From Pseudobacteroides cellulosolvens ATCC 35603 = DSM 2933 (GTDB lineage Bacteria; Bacillota; Clostridia; Acetivibrionales; DSM-2933), in NCBI RefSeq assembly GCF_001262605.1, contig NZ_LGTC01000001.1, positions 5,528,001 to 5,592,000 on the forward strand: a DNA stretch of 64,000 nt, read 5' to 3'. Each line of letters opens with the position of its first letter. Within the stretch, counting starts at the first letter, position 1. The notes beneath the pieces are model-generated. The model was not told the DNA's origin, ran no database searches, and saw only the letters and a list, made by a program, of their open reading frames with translations. This document shows, one piece after another, positions 26,678 to 35,046 of this stretch. Both the position numbers and the translations under genes were made by a program.

Positions 26678-27721
26678 CTAACCCTTTTTATCCATTAAAA
26701 TATACTCCTCAATAATAGGCTGGTAGATATGCTCATTTACATTGTCACTAAATAAATCATGTGAAGCTTCCGCAATCAGCAGCTCTTCTCCAAAGGTTGT
26801 TTTGCAATCTTCTTGAAACTCTTTGGGCACACATAGACCCATTTTATTAACCGTTAAATTTCCACATAGTTTTAAAAGTTTCGAGTAGTTCTTTTCCTCA
26901 TAAGGCAGAAGACTTCCACAAACTAGCCTTTTATCTGCATTTTTAAAAGTACTTGTCATTTCCTTCAAAACACCACAATCATAGATAATAAAGTTATATT
27001 CCTTATCAACTTCATTAATCAAAAAGCAATCCACATCACCTATTGGATAATGTTCACCTACTTTTTCATAGGTGTATCTCTCAATCAAGTAATGCAAATC
27101 CCTATTCATGTTCATTTCAACATAGCAAGCTGTGGCTCCACGGGCTATCAGCCAGTTTGCAAAGTTAAAAGCCGTTACCGTTACACCGTTTCTTCGGTCG
27201 GCTCCTGCGATTGCAATTTTAACATTTTGAGCTTTCCACTTATATTTTGGTATCTCTATCTCATCTGGTTTGTTATCAATGGGTTTTATAATTTCATGCT
27301 TTTCAGGTTGTACAAGCTGCTTATATCTTTGCATCCCATCCTTACTCAAGCATTCTCTAATCTCATCTTTTAGCTCTTCCCCAGAAGTAGCTGTTATAAT
27401 GTCAGTAACTTTCAGTTCCAATAGCTTTTCAATATGTCTATTATCACTTGTGCCTGATAAAACCACTATAATACGGCTATTAAACATCATTTGAAAAGAC
27501 TGGACTGCTATTATAAAATCTTCCAGAGTATCTTCAATACAAGCTATATCAACCATAAACCATTTATAGTTATGATAATTTCTCATATCCTTCACTACAA
27601 ATTGTTTTAACGAAAACCTGCCTACCAGTTTTTTTACCAGCAAATCCGATTTCTGCTCATTTTCTACTTCCAAAAAGTCTAAAAGTTCACTCTTTCCGCT
27701 ACTGGACAGATATAATAGCAT
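26678..27721 (-). CDS. TadZ/CpaE-like protein with degenerate P-loop
   Basis: 347 aa from ATG 27721 (GGAGG 8 nt upstream). The N-terminal half resembles the atypical receiver domain of TadZ/CpaE (IIVVLSGTSDNRHIEKLLEL...VTDII). The C-terminal half is a MinD/ParA-type fold in which the P-loop reads AGADRRNGVT, lacking the Walker lysine. TadZ proteins position Tad pili at the cell envelope and often have atypical ATPase sites. Together with the ParA-like protein at 39712-40464, this gives the element two such genes. Confidence 0.65.
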   Translation of the reverse strand: MLLYLSSSGKSELLDFLEVENEQKSDLLVKKLVGRFSLKQFVVKDMRNYHNYKWFMVDIACIEDTLEDFIIAVQSFQMMFNSRIIVVLSGTSDNRHIEKLLELKVTDIITATSGEELKDEIRECLSKDGMQRYKQLVQPEKHEIIKPIDNKPDEIEIPKYKWKAQNVKIAIAGADRRNGVTVTAFNFANWLIARGATACYVEMNMNRDLHYLIERYTYEKVGEHYPIGDVDCFLINEVDKEYNFIIYDCGVLKEMTSTFKNADKRLVCGSLLPYEEKNYSKLLKLCGNLTVNKMGLCVPKEFQEDCKTTFGEELLIAEASHDLFSDNVNEHIYQPIIEEYILMDKKG

Positions 27722-27851
27722 GTCCTGCACCTCCATTATGTAAATCATTCTTTTTATTGAGTGTATTTGTATTTGAGGTAAAAAGTAAAATAAGTCCCAC
27801 AATAACAACAACTGCATATATAATCAATTCAATCATAATTTTTCTATTCAT
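27699..27851 (-). CDS. 50-aa single-TM protein
   Basis: Small gene with GGGGG 6 nt before ATG 27851. Residues 8-25 (ELIIYAVVVIVGLILLFT) form one membrane helix, followed by a polar tail. Its start overlaps the stop of the C39-like peptidase gene by 8 nt, and its end overlaps the start of the TadZ-like gene by 23 nt, so it is translationally embedded in the operon. Function unknown; possibly a small envelope subunit. Confidence 0.6.
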   Translation of the reverse strand: MNRKIMIELIIYAVVVIVGLILLFTSNTNTLNKKNDLHNGGAGHAIISVQ

Positions 27852-28692
27852 TTTGAGCCCCCTTGCTTTCGATTATCCAGAATGGTCCCCCTGCACCTGC
27901 ATGTTTACTTGCTTCATTTAATATGATTGATAAATCCCATTCCTCTTTACTTCTTTTATTACTTGCCGGATCTGCGACAAGTATCTTTCCTTCTTTTGTT
28001 ACTCCTCTAAGTACAATAAAATGTCCGCTTGAAGTAAAATGTCCTTTTGACATAATAGCAACTACAAGCTTGCCTGATGATAAAGCGTCCACAATACGCT
28101 GAGATTCACTCGCTGAACAGCCATAGACATTCAATCCATAAGCTTTTGCTGCCCCTGGAATCAGTGTATGATATGAACCACTATTCTCACACCAATAGCC
28201 CTTTTCATATGCCCATTTTGCCATTTGAATAGGATCTATTGTAGTTTCTGTAAGGCTCGATACAACCATAGCCATTGAAGTGGGCCCACACGCATATCCC
28301 CCAATATCATCTGTTCCATAGGGTTTATCCGCCCATCTACTATCAAGCTGATTATAATAAACAACTGGGGTTTCACCTTCATTGGATATAGTTACTCCCT
28401 CAAAACTTTGTCCATAGCTTTCAACATAATCTGTATCAGTCTCCAATATACTTTGATACATTCCAAAATCATTTTGTAGTTGTTCTACCTGAGTCAAGGA
28501 ATCGCTGTCAAAGAACTGCCCCAAAAATTCCAGTGGATTGGTAAGAATATAAAAGAACATTGTAATAATGAGCAAAACAGATAATATAGGAGCAAGGATA
28601 AGTATCAAGAGTCTTTTCCTTGTTTCTGCATCAGTAGCTGCTTTAATAGCCAACTGTGCAACTATCTTTGCTACAACAGGATTAACTGCCAT
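27844..28692 (-). CDS. membrane-anchored C39-like cysteine peptidase
   Basis: 282 aa from ATG 28692. One membrane segment (about 28-51, rich in LILILAPILSVLLI) precedes an extracellular papain-like domain of the C39_2 type. The catalytic Cys is in YACGPTSMAMV, the His in SGHFIVLRG, and the Asp in VADPASN. In Gram-positive T4SS this operon slot usually holds a VirB1-like cell-wall hydrolase. Here a peptidase probably opens the wall or processes an envelope protein (inference). Confidence 0.8.
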   Translation of the reverse strand: MAVNPVVAKIVAQLAIKAATDAETRKRLLILILAPILSVLLIITMFFYILTNPLEFLGQFFDSDSLTQVEQLQNDFGMYQSILETDTDYVESYGQSFEGVTISNEGETPVVYYNQLDSRWADKPYGTDDIGGYACGPTSMAMVVSSLTETTIDPIQMAKWAYEKGYWCENSGSYHTLIPGAAKAYGLNVYGCSASESQRIVDALSSGKLVVAIMSKGHFTSSGHFIVLRGVTKEGKILVADPASNKRSKEEWDLSIILNEASKHAGAGGPFWIIESKGAQNE

Positions 28693-28757
28693 ATAAACAC
28701 CTCTCTTAAACGATAAAAGGTGCAAACCATTAAAGTCTGCACCCAATCACACTATTT

Positions 28758-30596
28758 TTATCTTCCGCCAGCTTTCCCCATATAATTAAACTTATATTCT
28801 GGAATCTCAAAATTTACATGTAGCCGTTTGGAACCTATGACAAACAAAGCATGCCCACGTCGTTTACTCTCCAAAAGTTCTTCCTCTGCTTCTGTCAGAT
28901 TGTAGAGTTCTTTGGTTTCTTTTAAATTCTGACCGTCACATCCCATAATCAGCTTAATACATGGAATATCCAAAAGGGCTTGTCCATACATTTTAATTTC
29001 TGGAGAAAGAAAGTCTACTACACTATGAGAAATAATTATGAGTCCTGCTTCGTATTTTCTTGCTCTCTTTTCTACATTTCTAAGGAAAACAAGACTTTGT
29101 GGCACTTGAGGATCAATCATTAGATATGCTTCGTCACATATTAAAAGTACTCTTTCTGTTCTGTCCTTGCTCATTTCTTCCCAGCACCAACCTAAAAGGT
29201 TAAAATACTGCGTCCTTTTAATATTGTCACTTGTATTTTGCAGGCTATGTGTATCCAGGCAAATACATCTTGTATGTGTTTCGATGGTACTTTTCCCATT
29301 CCACAAAAAGCTGTCGCTGCCATTTGCAATATCATATAAAAGCAATGACAAATCCTTATAGCACTGATTGTTTTTATTTGCTTTCACTTTTTCTTCTATC
29401 AGCATATACAAATCACTAAAGGTAGGAAATTTATCACTTGAAATTCCTTTAATATCTGTATCCCAATAGATATCAAATCTGTTATAAAGCTCTACAATAC
29501 TTTGTTTTAGTATTGCTTTTTGCATATCACTCAGGCTTGGAAGATATAATTGAAAAAAGATTTCGAGGTTCTTGACATGAAGTGCCATATCACTCATCCC
29601 ATCCACATCACCATAAAGCTTACCACCCTTTTCATCAGGCTCATCATCACTGTCACAAGGTGCTGGACGAATCTGCAAAGGGTTTATTCTTCCGTTAGTT
29701 CCACCTCCAGCGTTAATCCAGTCTCCACCGAGATTAAGGCACAGATCTTTGTACTCGGATTCCGGGTCAATAATTAATAACTTTGTACCTTTCATGTATT
29801 CAGATAGCATAATATGCTTTATTGCTGTAGACTTACCAACTCCAGCCACTCCCATGACAACCATATTGGTATTGGTTCTATCATTGCCTCGTTTCCATGT
29901 ATCTACAATAACCAAGCCCCCATTGTTATCCTTGGCAAAGTAATAGCCGTTGCCATCATTAAAGCCTGAACTTGCAAAAGGAAACCCGCCTACAAATGTG
30001 CTCATGGGGATGATGCGTTGTACTATGTTTTCAATGACAGGACTTGTCGGATAGGTTGGAGAAATGGTTTGTAATCCCTCTTTTTGAAGATTCGCTAGAG
30101 TTCTGACTTTACACTTCATCACATTCATCACACTTTCTACTCTTCTGCCCACTTTTATAAAATTCTTTTCATCATATGCTATAGACATTATTGAGAGACT
30201 CATCAATGCCACTGTTTCACCATTTTGATCAATCTGAAGCATTATTCTTTCACCATCTTCTGCTGATTTTTCAGCCCTTTGACGTGTTAATGGGTCTTTT
30301 GCACTTTCTGCAGTTCCTCGATTTTGAATAATACTTTTACTAATGGCAGAAATTAAAGCACCATTGTCTACCGGTTTTATGCCAATAGATACAATGGTGC
30401 TTGGAATATTTGTTATTTTTGAAAGCCATCCAACATCAACTTTTTGGGGATACCTCACAACTCCATAAACTTTTCCGGTATTTTCACCAATAACCACGCT
30501 ATTTCTTTTTATCTCAAGACCCATTGGAGTTATTACATTTAACAGTGCTTCATTTACAGGAACAAACTCCGTCTTTTGCTTTTTAATCCCAATCAT
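28758..30596 (-). CDS. VirB4-type T4SS ATPase
   Basis: 612 aa. A VirB4/TraE N-terminal domain (1-230) is followed by Walker A GVAGVGKST (249-257) and LIIDPESEYKDL. Walker B is VLLICDEAYLM (about 507-517), then RKYEAGLIIISHS. It is the main energy-providing ATPase of conjugation, membrane-associated. AAAGGAGG precedes ATG 30596, and its start overlaps the upstream membrane-protein gene by 4 nt. It is complete and the clearest conjugation marker in the window. Confidence 0.93.
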   Translation of the reverse strand: MIGIKKQKTEFVPVNEALLNVITPMGLEIKRNSVVIGENTGKVYGVVRYPQKVDVGWLSKITNIPSTIVSIGIKPVDNGALISAISKSIIQNRGTAESAKDPLTRQRAEKSAEDGERIMLQIDQNGETVALMSLSIMSIAYDEKNFIKVGRRVESVMNVMKCKVRTLANLQKEGLQTISPTYPTSPVIENIVQRIIPMSTFVGGFPFASSGFNDGNGYYFAKDNNGGLVIVDTWKRGNDRTNTNMVVMGVAGVGKSTAIKHIMLSEYMKGTKLLIIDPESEYKDLCLNLGGDWINAGGGTNGRINPLQIRPAPCDSDDEPDEKGGKLYGDVDGMSDMALHVKNLEIFFQLYLPSLSDMQKAILKQSIVELYNRFDIYWDTDIKGISSDKFPTFSDLYMLIEEKVKANKNNQCYKDLSLLLYDIANGSDSFLWNGKSTIETHTRCICLDTHSLQNTSDNIKRTQYFNLLGWCWEEMSKDRTERVLLICDEAYLMIDPQVPQSLVFLRNVEKRARKYEAGLIIISHSVVDFLSPEIKMYGQALLDIPCIKLIMGCDGQNLKETKELYNLTEAEEELLESKRRGHALFVIGSKRLHVNFEIPEYKFNYMGKAGGR

Positions 30597-31339
30597 AACG
30601 AAACGCCTCCTTTGATAATAGGGATGCTTGGCTCAAAATTTGAATCTTCTAAATGCATGTATGCAGGATTATTTATAAGATTACATAGTCTAACAATATC
30701 CTGTTGCTCTAAAATATCGCAGCCAATACCATTATCAATAAAATTATTTGATAAATCTTTGGCTCTTACAAGTAAATCCTTCTGGGCTCCTTCATCATCT
30801 TTTTCCCATAGTATTATGTAAAATTGTCGTTCCACCACTTCTCCAGATAAGGCAAAAGTACTCATTTCAAGTATCTCCTGTTTCAAAAGTTCCTTTTGCT
30901 TTAAATCACTTGTTGCAAGCAGTTCAGACAATTCCGTAATAAGTGGTGAAATATCTACAGGTCTTGAAACAGCAATGAATTTAAATGGGTGCTGGATACC
31001 TGATATATCCGCTGTCAATTGCTTAATGATTAAGTTCTTTTCACTCTTACTGAACAGATCAATACTAATGGGGTTGATTTTCAGAAAACACAAAACCATA
31101 CTATCTCTTGTATACAGAAATTTGTCTTTGATATCTTTAACATTTACAAACTCATTCGCTGTTTTTAGCTGTTCATCTACTTGCAGCGATTTCTTACTAT
31201 CGGCTTTCTTAATATAGAGGTATGCTCCACCCCCCATAGCCGCACAAAGCAAAATCATAATGATTGGTACCACCATATAGCTTTTCCTCCAATTATTTTT
31301 ATCGTTGATAGCCCCAAAACTATCTCTCAAAATCTTCAT
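30593..31339 (-). CDS. bitopic T4SS protein resembling a VirB4 N-terminal domain
   Basis: 248 aa. One TM helix (about 23-43) is followed by a soluble domain. Its opening (LYTRDSMVLCFLKINPISIDLFS) and later blocks resemble the N-terminal domain of VirB4/TraC proteins. As a single-pass membrane protein directly coupled to virB4 it could anchor VirB4 or serve as a VirB8-like scaffold. Its own ribosome binding site is weak; a 36-codon ORF (31320-31430) overlaps its start and may supply coupled translation. Confidence 0.65.
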   Translation of the reverse strand: MKILRDSFGAINDKNNWRKSYMVVPIIMILLCAAMGGGAYLYIKKADSKKSLQVDEQLKTANEFVNVKDIKDKFLYTRDSMVLCFLKINPISIDLFSKSEKNLIIKQLTADISGIQHPFKFIAVSRPVDISPLITELSELLATSDLKQKELLKQEILEMSTFALSGEVVERQFYIILWEKDDEGAQKDLLVRAKDLSNNFIDNGIGCDILEQQDIVRLCNLINNPAYMHLEDSNFEPSIPIIKGGVSL

Positions 31340-31430
31340 CTTCTTGAAGCAAGCCTATTTTGTTTAGGAATTCTTTAACACTATAGGCTGATTCGATAAC
31401 AACGGATTCTGCTTGTTCATTAATTTCCAA
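31320..31430 (-). CDS. possible 36-codon coupling ORF
   Basis: TTG-initiated ORF just after the DUF3846 stop, acidic (EINEQAESVVIESAYSVKEF...LLQEDEDFER), overlapping the start of the next gene by 20 nt in another frame. Codon use looks coding, but no clear ribosome binding site precedes it. It may exist mainly to couple translation of the downstream membrane protein. Weak call. Confidence 0.35.
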   Translation of the reverse strand: MEINEQAESVVIESAYSVKEFLNKIGLLQEDEDFER

Positions 31431-31439
31431 ATAGGAGAA

Positions 31440-31757
31440 CTATTCTGGTTCTTTAAACCTCTCTGTATATTTTTCAATTTGTTCATCCGTTAGTGAAATG
31501 TCATCTCCATATCCATCGTCACTGCATATAAAAAAGGTTCCTGCAATTATATCTCTGTCCTCAAGCCTTCGATTACCCTCAAGCCCTAAAAGCTTTCCCT
31601 CAGCATTGCAATAAATGTGTGCATCATCTGAAAGATATGCATATTCAATAGAACCACCCACTATCTTCTGCATCGCTCTGTAATCCTTTTCAACTTCCAT
31701 AACATAAGGCTGTTTTTGTGGTTCTACTACAAGAACCCTGATTTTATTTTTATCCAT
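31440..31757 (-). CDS. DUF3846 protein
   Basis: 105 aa with the DUF3846 pattern: VLVVEPQKQPYVMEVEKDYRAMQKIVGG, then NAEGKLLGLEGNR and IAGTFFI. Such proteins are common on ICEs and plasmids and have no established function. GAGGAGG lies 6 nt before ATG 31757. It sits between the Trp-rich secreted protein gene and the T4SS core genes in one orientation. Confidence 0.8.
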   Translation of the reverse strand: MDKNKIRVLVVEPQKQPYVMEVEKDYRAMQKIVGGSIEYAYLSDDAHIYCNAEGKLLGLEGNRRLEDRDIIAGTFFICSDDGYGDDISLTDEQIEKYTERFKEPE

Positions 31758-31774
31758 GCTAATCCTCCTCGTTA

Positions 31775-33493
31775 TTATTTAGGTGCAATATGCCAATCAT
31801 CATATAATGAGCCAGAAATATTCACATAATCATTAAGATTTATTGATAACATTCCAGCAGGCGTCCAAGCATCTAATGTATAGGTATAGACCTGGTACTG
31901 TCCATTTGGATACCAGACAGGTGTAAAATGGCATTTCTGACCATACGTGCTATATGGATTTGATTTGAATTCAAACTTTGCATAGTAGCCACTTTGTGTA
32001 CATTGAAGAAGTCTCCAATAAGTTCTATATTCAAACTCAGGAAAGTAACTGACTACTGTTTGAGCTCCCGTTATATGGCTGGTTGGTGCAGAAGATATTA
32101 GATTTGTTTGCACTACATTATTGATACCATATCCACTTTTCATATTTTTATATGATGCAGTTGGAGATTTAATATCCGGCATGATTTTACTCGTTGCTGT
32201 TAGATTTGCCTCATATACATTGGTATAAAAATCATACCAGCCTTTATCTACCCAATATCCATTGTCTACCCAATGTCCCCAATCACCATGGTCACACCAT
32301 TGCCAATTTGAAACCCAGACCCAATACGTATGCCATTTAGCCCACCATACGCTCCATGTAGCATATGTTTTCTGACTTTTACGTGGCATACTCACAGGTT
32401 TAAATCCATTATTTTTATCATTGGCAGTAGGGTTTGGGGGAGGGTTTTTATCCAAGTCAACAATCTTTGCTTTTATGACATTTTCACTTAGGTATCCTTT
32501 CGTTGCACTTACTGTTATCGTGACATTCTGTTCAGTTGAAGGAGTTGTCCATTTACACCAAACCACTTGACTTTCACTTTTAGGAATCACTATGTTACTC
32601 ATTGTGTAGACTTTACCACCCACATTAAAAGTCACCGTTGCTGGGCTATCTGGGTTAATTTCATAAGATGAGCTTAAGGTAACGGCAGTAATAACTTCAG
32701 TATTTATACGATATTCTATAGCTGTATCTACCGGTTCTGATGATGGAGCATCCTTATAGCTTACAATACCAACACCTAAATATGTGAGAATTGTACTATT
32801 TGACTGCTTTCCTGATGTTGAACCTGTCCATGCTTGAAATCCTAGATCTGACTTTTCCAAAAACATCGCTAGTGGCAAGTTTTGATGCGTCAGGCTTACC
32901 ATTTTACTTCTTAAGGCTCCACTTCGCAGTTGATCATAAAGTGCAGCTTCATGTGCTGTCATACCCATTTGAATTCCTTGATATTTAAAATATGCAATCG
33001 GCTCTAAAAGCAGCTTATAGTTCCCATTAACAAGCTGGTCAAAATTAATCCCAACATCATTGGCAATCATTTTGGCTGCACCATCAGAGCAAAAGTACTT
33101 TTTTATTGTTTCAATACTTGCGCTTCCACTACCACTGCTTATTATTTTAGGCAGAGGATTTGTTGGATTCTTATAATAATAACCGCCTTTTACAGGGGAT
33201 AAAGATGTCCCATTATTGTATTGAATTTTGGATACCTTCCCAAAGTGAATAATGCTTGAAGCTGGAGTTTTATTTGTATAATCGATACTACTACCAACTG
33301 TTTTTCCTGTTTTTGCATCAACAACTGTTACCCTTACACCATCATTGCCCGGAGTCCATGAGTTTTGGTTTGTACCACTTCCCATTCCACCAGAGCCATT
33401 ATCAATGTTCCCATCTCCTTCAGCATATATGGCAGTTATTGAGGATAACACAACCATACAAATAAATATGACTGTAAATATTTTTCTTCTCAT
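31775..33493 (-). CDS. secreted Trp-rich protein of the transfer operon
   Basis: 572 aa, not matched to a known family. A Sec signal peptide (about 1-24, MRRKIFTVIFICMVVLSS) is followed by a Gly/Asn/Ser-rich linker and a large soluble body. A beta-sandwich-like domain lies near 250-345. An extraordinary segment near 376-420 contains 12 Trp in 44 residues (for example TWSVWWAKWHTYWVWV). No sortase motif, C-terminal TM or transport domain is seen. Its place among conjugation and Tad genes suggests a surface adhesin or pilus-tip/mating-pair protein. The leader is a long hairpin (33509-33611). Confidence 0.7.
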   Translation of the reverse strand: MRRKIFTVIFICMVVLSSITAIYAEGDGNIDNGSGGMGSGTNQNSWTPGNDGVRVTVVDAKTGKTVGSSIDYTNKTPASSIIHFGKVSKIQYNNGTSLSPVKGGYYYKNPTNPLPKIISSGSGSASIETIKKYFCSDGAAKMIANDVGINFDQLVNGNYKLLLEPIAYFKYQGIQMGMTAHEAALYDQLRSGALRSKMVSLTHQNLPLAMFLEKSDLGFQAWTGSTSGKQSNSTILTYLGVGIVSYKDAPSSEPVDTAIEYRINTEVITAVTLSSSYEINPDSPATVTFNVGGKVYTMSNIVIPKSESQVVWCKWTTPSTEQNVTITVSATKGYLSENVIKAKIVDLDKNPPPNPTANDKNNGFKPVSMPRKSQKTYATWSVWWAKWHTYWVWVSNWQWCDHGDWGHWVDNGYWVDKGWYDFYTNVYEANLTATSKIMPDIKSPTASYKNMKSGYGINNVVQTNLISSAPTSHITGAQTVVSYFPEFEYRTYWRLLQCTQSGYYAKFEFKSNPYSTYGQKCHFTPVWYPNGQYQVYTYTLDAWTPAGMLSINLNDYVNISGSLYDDWHIAPK

Positions 33494-33508
33494 CCTGTTC
33501 TCCTTTCT

Positions 33509-33611
33509 ATATTAAAATCACTATTAATCTTACATTTAGCAGAGCAAAATAACGAACGCTCTAACGGTATATTGCGATAGATAAATGTAAAGAATTAATT
33601 GATTTTAATAT
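33509..33611 (-). promoter_or_regulatory. 103-nt multi-stem dyad in the leader of the Trp-rich protein gene
   Basis: Nested perfect inverted repeats: 33509-33519 with 33601-33611 (11 bp), 33523-33528 with 33594-33599 (6 bp), 33530-33538 with 33582-33590 (9 bp), and an inner hairpin 33541-33545 with 33558-33562. It ends immediately before the AAGGAG ribosome binding site. It could act as an RNA control element or a single-strand DNA origin. Confidence 0.6.
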
Positions 33612-33678
33612 CAGCAAATAAAAAAGAGGCAAATCCTAATGACTCACCTCTAATTCATTCGTTTATTAATAATGGATA

Positions 33679-33765
33679 GTCATGAAATAACAGTCGATTC
33701 TCATCGTCCAAAACCCGTTAAATCACCGGGTTTTGTCCTTGAGAATACGAAGTTATTTCTATGAC
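33679..33765. repeat. 87-nt stacked hairpin after the DUF6550-like gene
   Basis: Four co-axial stems: GTCAT/ATGAC, GAAATAAC/GTTATTTC, ATTCTC/GAGAAT and AAAACCCG/CGGGTTTT, with near-symmetric internal loops. It starts 6 nt after the stop of the gene at 33771-34361. No T-run follows directly, so a plain terminator is unlikely; a weaker GAGG/CCTC stem plus T-run follows at 33616-33651. Confidence 0.6.
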
Positions 33766-33770
33766 GATCC

Positions 33771-34361
33771 TTAATTCATATCTCCTATTTGTTTATTCCA
33801 ATCTCCATCTGAATTACTTTTTTCGCCAACGTTTGCTCCACTATCTTTTACCCATCCAAAGCCAGGCACATATGTTTCACCCTTGTCGTTTGTTTCTCCG
33901 CCTTGATGAGTTTTATCTTTTGGTTTGTCAGGTTCAACAGGTTTCACCGTCGTTTGTGGCTTTTTATCTGGATTGGTCAATTCTTTATCCTTTGGCTTTT
34001 CATGTGGCTTCTCCGTAGTCAATGCCGCTTCCGGCTTTTCTGGTGGTTCTGGTTTTTCTGATACTTCTGTTAATTGAATATTATTTGGTTTTGTTGTAGC
34101 TTCAACTGCTGTGCCACTCTCAATGATAGTGGGGGCAACTTCTGTAACAGTGGGCTGAATAGGAACAGGTGTTGCAGTATCCTTGATTTCATCCACATAT
34201 GCAGCACTATCTGTTGGCTGAGTGGCTATAGGAACTTCAGAAATATTTTTATCCTTACCAATGAATGAAAATATCCCTACACCAATTGCTACACAAAGTA
34301 ATAACAATCCAGATACAATTAATCCCTTTTGTTTTCTGGGAGACATCTTTTCCATTTTCAT
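33771..34361 (-). CDS. membrane-anchored Pro/Thr/Lys-rich protein (DUF6550-like)
   Basis: 196 aa. A short basic N-terminus and one TM helix (about 14-34) precede a long, low-complexity extracellular stalk rich in Pro, Thr, Glu and Lys. It ends in a conserved-looking tip (ETYVPGFGWVKDSG...WNKQIGDMN) that I associate with DUF6550 proteins of clostridial elements. It probably spans the cell wall as a scaffold of the transfer machine (inference). AAGGAGG precedes the start. Confidence 0.65.
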   Translation of the reverse strand: MKMEKMSPRKQKGLIVSGLLLLCVAIGVGIFSFIGKDKNISEVPIATQPTDSAAYVDEIKDTATPVPIQPTVTEVAPTIIESGTAVEATTKPNNIQLTEVSEKPEPPEKPEAALTTEKPHEKPKDKELTNPDKKPQTTVKPVEPDKPKDKTHQGGETNDKGETYVPGFGWVKDSGANVGEKSNSDGDWNKQIGDMN

Positions 34362-34500
34362 GTACCTCCTTAATTAAAGGCTAAAATAAACTACTATCTG
34401 AAAACAAACTCTAAAAATCAATCAAAATCTTCCAACTACTTCATATTATATCACCTAACTTTCGTAATGTCTACAGTAATTATACGCACTATGTTTCATA

Positions 34501-35046
34501 TTAAAACTTGGGTACATATCCTGCCTCCAGCTTTAATTTAAACTTCAAATTGGGTAAATGTTCCCATCCAAAAGATAGTGGTACAGTAATATCAACAGTC
34601 CCTTCAACAGTAAATTGATTGGTTCCACTTACATTCGTAGGTGCTAAAGGAGCATTCTTCACATCAACACATAGATTTGAAATGGCATACTCCAAATCAC
34701 TTCCTGCATACTTTACATATTTATCGCCTTCTTGTACCAAGCTTAGGTTTTCTTTGAGCCTTTCATAAATGTTCCCCGTACTGATATTCTCACTCCAACT
34801 TGAGCCAGTTAAGGTATATCCTCCTGAATATCCTTCCCTAAGGCCATTATAAACCTCATCCCAATTCTCAGTAGCCACATCAATCACTGAAGATTGTACA
34901 GCATCCCTTATACCCATTGCTACAATCATAAGTCTCATATATTCAAAAGCTGCACTGGATAGAATAATGATTACAAGAACAATGGCCACTATTAGCGGTG
35001 TAGAACTGCCTCCTTTATTTAGAAGAATTTTTCTGAATTTAATCAT
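34501..35046 (-). CDS. TadE/TadG-like pseudopilin
   Basis: 181 aa. A short basic leader ending NKGG, then a hydrophobic helix (PLIVAIVLVIIILSSAAFEYMRL), matches the prepilin pattern of TadE/TadG minor pilins; the leader would be cut by the prepilin peptidase at 41261-41716. The rest is a soluble, mostly polar domain. Its start overlaps the DUF4320 gene by 4 nt, so both pseudopilins are made together. The 139 nt downstream (34362-34500) holds no gene or clear signal. Confidence 0.7.
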   Translation of the reverse strand: MIKFRKILLNKGGSSTPLIVAIVLVIIILSSAAFEYMRLMIVAMGIRDAVQSSVIDVATENWDEVYNGLREGYSGGYTLTGSSWSENISTGNIYERLKENLSLVQEGDKYVKYAGSDLEYAISNLCVDVKNAPLAPTNVSGTNQFTVEGTVDITVPLSFGWEHLPNLKFKLKLEAGYVPKF

